Source of the DNA: Planctomycetes bacterium RBG_16_41_13
GTDB lineage: Bacteria > Planctomycetota > Brocadiia > Brocadiales > Brocadiaceae
Direction: 5' to 3'
Assembly (NCBI GenBank): GCA_001828295.1
Contig: MHYI01000055.1
Span: 1 to 7,902 of the forward strand
DNA length: 7,902 nt
Position 1 is the stretch's first letter, and every line of letters starts with the position of its first letter. Of the stretch, positions 6,200 to 7,902 are shown piece after piece. The translations under genes were made by a program, and so were the position numbers. The notes below the pieces were generated by a model that did no database searches, was not told where the DNA came from, and saw only the letters and a list, made by a program, of their open reading frames with translations.

Positions 6200-7699
6200 C
6201 TATGTTTTCCACAATGTTCGCAAATATTTTTTTAATTTAATTTTAAGATATTTTTGGTCTTTATTATCGGAAATCGGTTTTGTCTCCTTATGGGGATTGA
6301 TTGGAACTTGAAATAATTCTGGCCATAAATTTAAAATAAGTCTCTCGTATAGTTTGTATTTTGGAGGAATTCGATTTTCTATATCAACAGATAACATATT
6401 CATAATTAAATTTCTACAATTATAAGGAGTAAATATATCCTTCCATGCAATATCAAATTCTAACTGACCCATTGCAAGCCATTTTCCACTTCTCTGTTCC
6501 CAATAAAGTAAATCTAGTAAATAATAGTTATACAGATTACAACGTATCCCCTCTAGCCAATTATTAAAATGTCCAACAGCAAACGAATTTTTTCCCATTT
6601 TACATAGATTTGACAGAATTTCTCCTGATATTTGATCTTGTCTTTCGTGTAACCCATAAAAATTACGCGCAACTTCTGACACACTCCCTGTTACTGCCAC
6701 TTTTTTCTTTTTATTGTATTCATATTCTACTTGAGCATCAGCTGCCCAAGCGTAATGAGCAAAAGGAACGTTCTTGTTATAAATACTTAAAAAGTTTTTA
6801 TTTAAATTATTAGTTTTGGATAATACATTATGTTTCAAATTAAATTGTGTTAAAAGAATACTAGGTACAGTTAGATCCGCATGATCATTCGACATGTTCA
6901 TTTGTTTTGTGGTAAAATATGAAATTCTATCACGTATATCCTTTGCAGATGCCAACACCAATCGACTATCCCAACCCGCAGTAATTGCTAATGCCATATC
7001 ATATCGATTACATGCACTTTTCATCAATCCTGTTATTATTACAGAGATATTTTCAACAGCAATTTCTAAAGAAATTTTACTCAAATTGGCCTCGGGCCAG
7101 TATCGTTTGCATTGCCCTAATTGAAAATCCAAATAATGATTAGGTAAAAGGTGTTTAATTTCTTTATAGGGAGAACTATCCCCTGGCCACCAATATTCTT
7201 TATCTTTTTTGGAAATTGAATTGACATAATTTACCGCTTCAAAATCCATTCCCAAATTTAATCTTTCTGCTATTATACTCGGTTGAGATGCGCACCATAA
7301 ATCTTTGGTTTTATAAATATCAGTATAAAAAACCTGCCTCAATCCAAAGGCATCATGTATTAATTTTATTCCATTTCTATCTTTTAATATAAGTATCCAC
7401 CTACCCCCATACATATATGTGTTTTTAATTAAATTATCGTGATTTTGAAATTCCTTTAATAACCTTTTTAATATTTCCTGGTCATTGTCTTTCGGAATGA
7501 AAGGATCTAATATATATCCCAGTAAGGTTATGGATTTTTCCCTGTCTTCTATTTGAGATACATTTAAATCCGGATGTTTTGTCAAAAAAACGTTTTTGTC
7601 AATTTGAATCTTGTCCCATAATTTTAAATTATCTATATATGACGGTCCTATTACAAATTGATTATAATACAGTAAATTTTCCGGATAATCATTTCTCAT
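6200..7699 (-). CDS. Asparagine-synthetase-like ATP-dependent ligase without glutaminase cysteine
   Basis: Probably activates a carboxylate with ATP and joins it to an amine, as asparagine-synthetase relatives in polysaccharide loci are thought to do. It has 499 residues numbered from ATG 7699. That start is chosen over ATG 7720 because GGAGG sits 6 bases before it, while 7720 has no ribosome site. The N-terminal half resembles the class II glutamine amidotransferase fold (GGRWILILKDRNG near 98-110, DAFGLRQVFYTD 116-127), but the protein begins Met-Arg-Asn, so the nucleophilic Cys2 is absent. The synthetase domain has the ATP-pyrophosphatase loop as ITAGWDSR (about 239-246), in place of SGGLDS. 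Later come VTGSVSEVARNFYG, YWEQRSGKWLA and LWPELFQVPINP, blocks I recall from exopolysaccharide-locus members of this family. The nitrogen source is presumably free ammonia or an amine. Base composition is far more AT-rich than all its neighbours, suggesting separate acquisition. The substrate cannot be deduced. Confidence 0.88.
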   Translation of the reverse strand: MRNDYPENLLYYNQFVIGPSYIDNLKLWDKIQIDKNVFLTKHPDLNVSQIEDREKSITLLGYILDPFIPKDNDQEILKRLLKEFQNHDNLIKNTYMYGGRWILILKDRNGIKLIHDAFGLRQVFYTDIYKTKDLWCASQPSIIAERLNLGMDFEAVNYVNSISKKDKEYWWPGDSSPYKEIKHLLPNHYLDFQLGQCKRYWPEANLSKISLEIAVENISVIITGLMKSACNRYDMALAITAGWDSRLVLASAKDIRDRISYFTTKQMNMSNDHADLTVPSILLTQFNLKHNVLSKTNNLNKNFLSIYNKNVPFAHYAWAADAQVEYEYNKKKKVAVTGSVSEVARNFYGLHERQDQISGEILSNLCKMGKNSFAVGHFNNWLEGIRCNLYNYYLLDLLYWEQRSGKWLAMGQLEFDIAWKDIFTPYNCRNLIMNMLSVDIENRIPPKYKLYERLILNLWPELFQVPINPHKETKPISDNKDQKYLKIKLKKYLRTLWKT

Positions 7700-7705
7700 G
7701 TTAAA

Positions 7706-7710
7706 CCTCC
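7706..7710 (-). promoter_or_regulatory. Shine-Dalgarno site deciding the synthetase-like start
   Basis: GGAGG on the minus strand ends 6 bases before ATG 7699. It lies inside the longer frame that begins at ATG 7720, which itself has no such site. This places the true start 7 codons downstream of the longest frame. Confidence 0.75.
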
Positions 7711-7733
7711 ATCTATCCATTTTAATCTAAACA

Positions 7734-7742
7734 ATTCTATCA
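7734..7742 (-). promoter_or_regulatory. Possible extended -10 promoter upstream of the synthetase-like gene
   Basis: TGATAGAAT on the minus strand fits the extended -10 pattern TGnTATAAT with one mismatch in the hexamer. Transcription would start near 7727, leaving a leader of about 28 bases before ATG 7699 with room for the GGAGG site. There is no good -35 hexamer at 17 bases, as is common for extended -10 promoters. The match could be chance. Confidence 0.3.
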
Positions 7743-7775
7743 CCGGCTTTATGGAACCTTCGTCGAAAAGGCCGG
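7743..7775. repeat. Imperfect inverted repeat beside the putative promoter
   Basis: CCGGCTTT (7743-7750) pairs with AAAGGCCGG (7767-7775) with one bulged base and a loop of about 16 bases. It lies directly upstream of the possible -10 element in the direction of transcription. It has no following T-run in either direction, so it does not look like an intrinsic terminator. It could be an operator or simply a chance hairpin. Confidence 0.35.
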
Positions 7776-7902
7776 AATCTAACCTTGACGCACATGCAAA
7801 AAGTCGTTTTTTGACAACGGATTGATTTTCTTGGGGTTTCCGTCATTTTTCGCTTGACTTCCGATCGACCTTGCGAGACAATTCTCCTGCATTATCAAAG
7901 AA

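Larger units (their letters stand above)
7721..7902 (-). other. Upstream flank, possible tail of another gene at the right edge
   Basis: The flank returns to about 45-50% GC, unlike the AT-rich gene it precedes. Two minus-strand frames are open from the right edge. One ends at TGA 7843-7845 after 19 codons (reading FFDNAGELSRKVDRKSSEK). The other ends at TAG 7779-7781 after 40 codons (ending SKNDFLHVRQG). Either could be the C-terminus of an upstream gene in the same direction, but neither tail is recognisable and I cannot choose between them. The part nearest the synthetase-like gene holds the putative -10 element and inverted repeat. Confidence 0.35.

Noticed and set aside
5389..6331. Repeated 10-mer GGCCATAAAT near 5391 and 6322
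   Set aside because: Two short copies inside coding regions of different genes, without extended similarity around them; a match of this length can occur by chance.
6200..7699. Lasso-peptide cyclase (McjC-like) gene cluster
   Set aside because: The synthetase-like protein shares the loss of Cys2, but no precursor peptide, transglutaminase-like protease or RRE protein is nearby, and the neighbours are glycan genes.
7785..7820. A-run/T-run hairpin (CAAAAA-loop-TTTTTG) as a terminator
   Set aside because: The stem is almost all A-T pairs with no GC core and no separate T tract following it, so it is not a convincing intrinsic terminator.
7751..7825. 24-codon plus-strand frame starting MEPSSKRPE
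   Set aside because: No ribosome site, no recognisable similarity, and it lies across the putative promoter flank of the opposite-strand gene.

Overview
The window is a five-gene, single-direction block on the minus strand of a surface-polysaccharide (O-antigen, capsule or exopolysaccharide) biosynthesis locus. It is a typical accessory region of a bacterium, probably Gram-negative. I see no rRNA, tRNA, transposase, CRISPR array or housekeeping gene, so the species cannot be named. Spot counts of 60-base lines give about 53-55% GC in the oxidoreductase gene, about 35-48% in the GT2 gene, and only about 13-30% in the first gene of the block.

In transcription order (right to left) the layout is as follows. 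(1) 7902-7700 is a short upstream flank at about 45-50% GC. It has a possible extended -10 promoter beside an imperfect inverted repeat, and perhaps the tail of another gene entering from the right edge. (2) 7699-6200 encodes an asparagine-synthetase-like ligase without the N-terminal glutaminase cysteine. It is very AT-rich. (3) 6158-5250 encodes a GT-A fold family 2 glycosyltransferase. (4) After a 123-base gap with a 20-base homopurine tract, 5126-3864 encodes a GT-B fold family 4 glycosyltransferase of the WcaL type. (5) 3907-1514 encodes a large fusion of a gluconate 2-dehydrogenase subunit 3 (gamma) domain to a GMC flavoprotein. The flavoprotein carries a C-x5-C-x3-C motif like the iron-sulfur site of direct-electron-transfer FAD glucose dehydrogenase. 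(6) About 1463 to the left edge encodes a WzxC-type oligosaccharide flippase. It is missing only its last residues, and its best-placed start codon is ATA.

The two glycosyltransferases probably add sugars to a lipid-linked repeat unit on the cytoplasmic side, and the flippase moves that unit across the membrane. The oxidoreductase fusion and the synthetase-like protein are the likely tailoring enzymes: one oxidises a sugar or lipid-linked glycan, the other activates a carboxylate with ATP to form an amide. That pairing is inferred from gene order and domain content. The oxidoreductase fusion is the most unusual item here. It joins two normally separate subunits, has no recognisable Tat signal, and has no cytochrome gene beside it.
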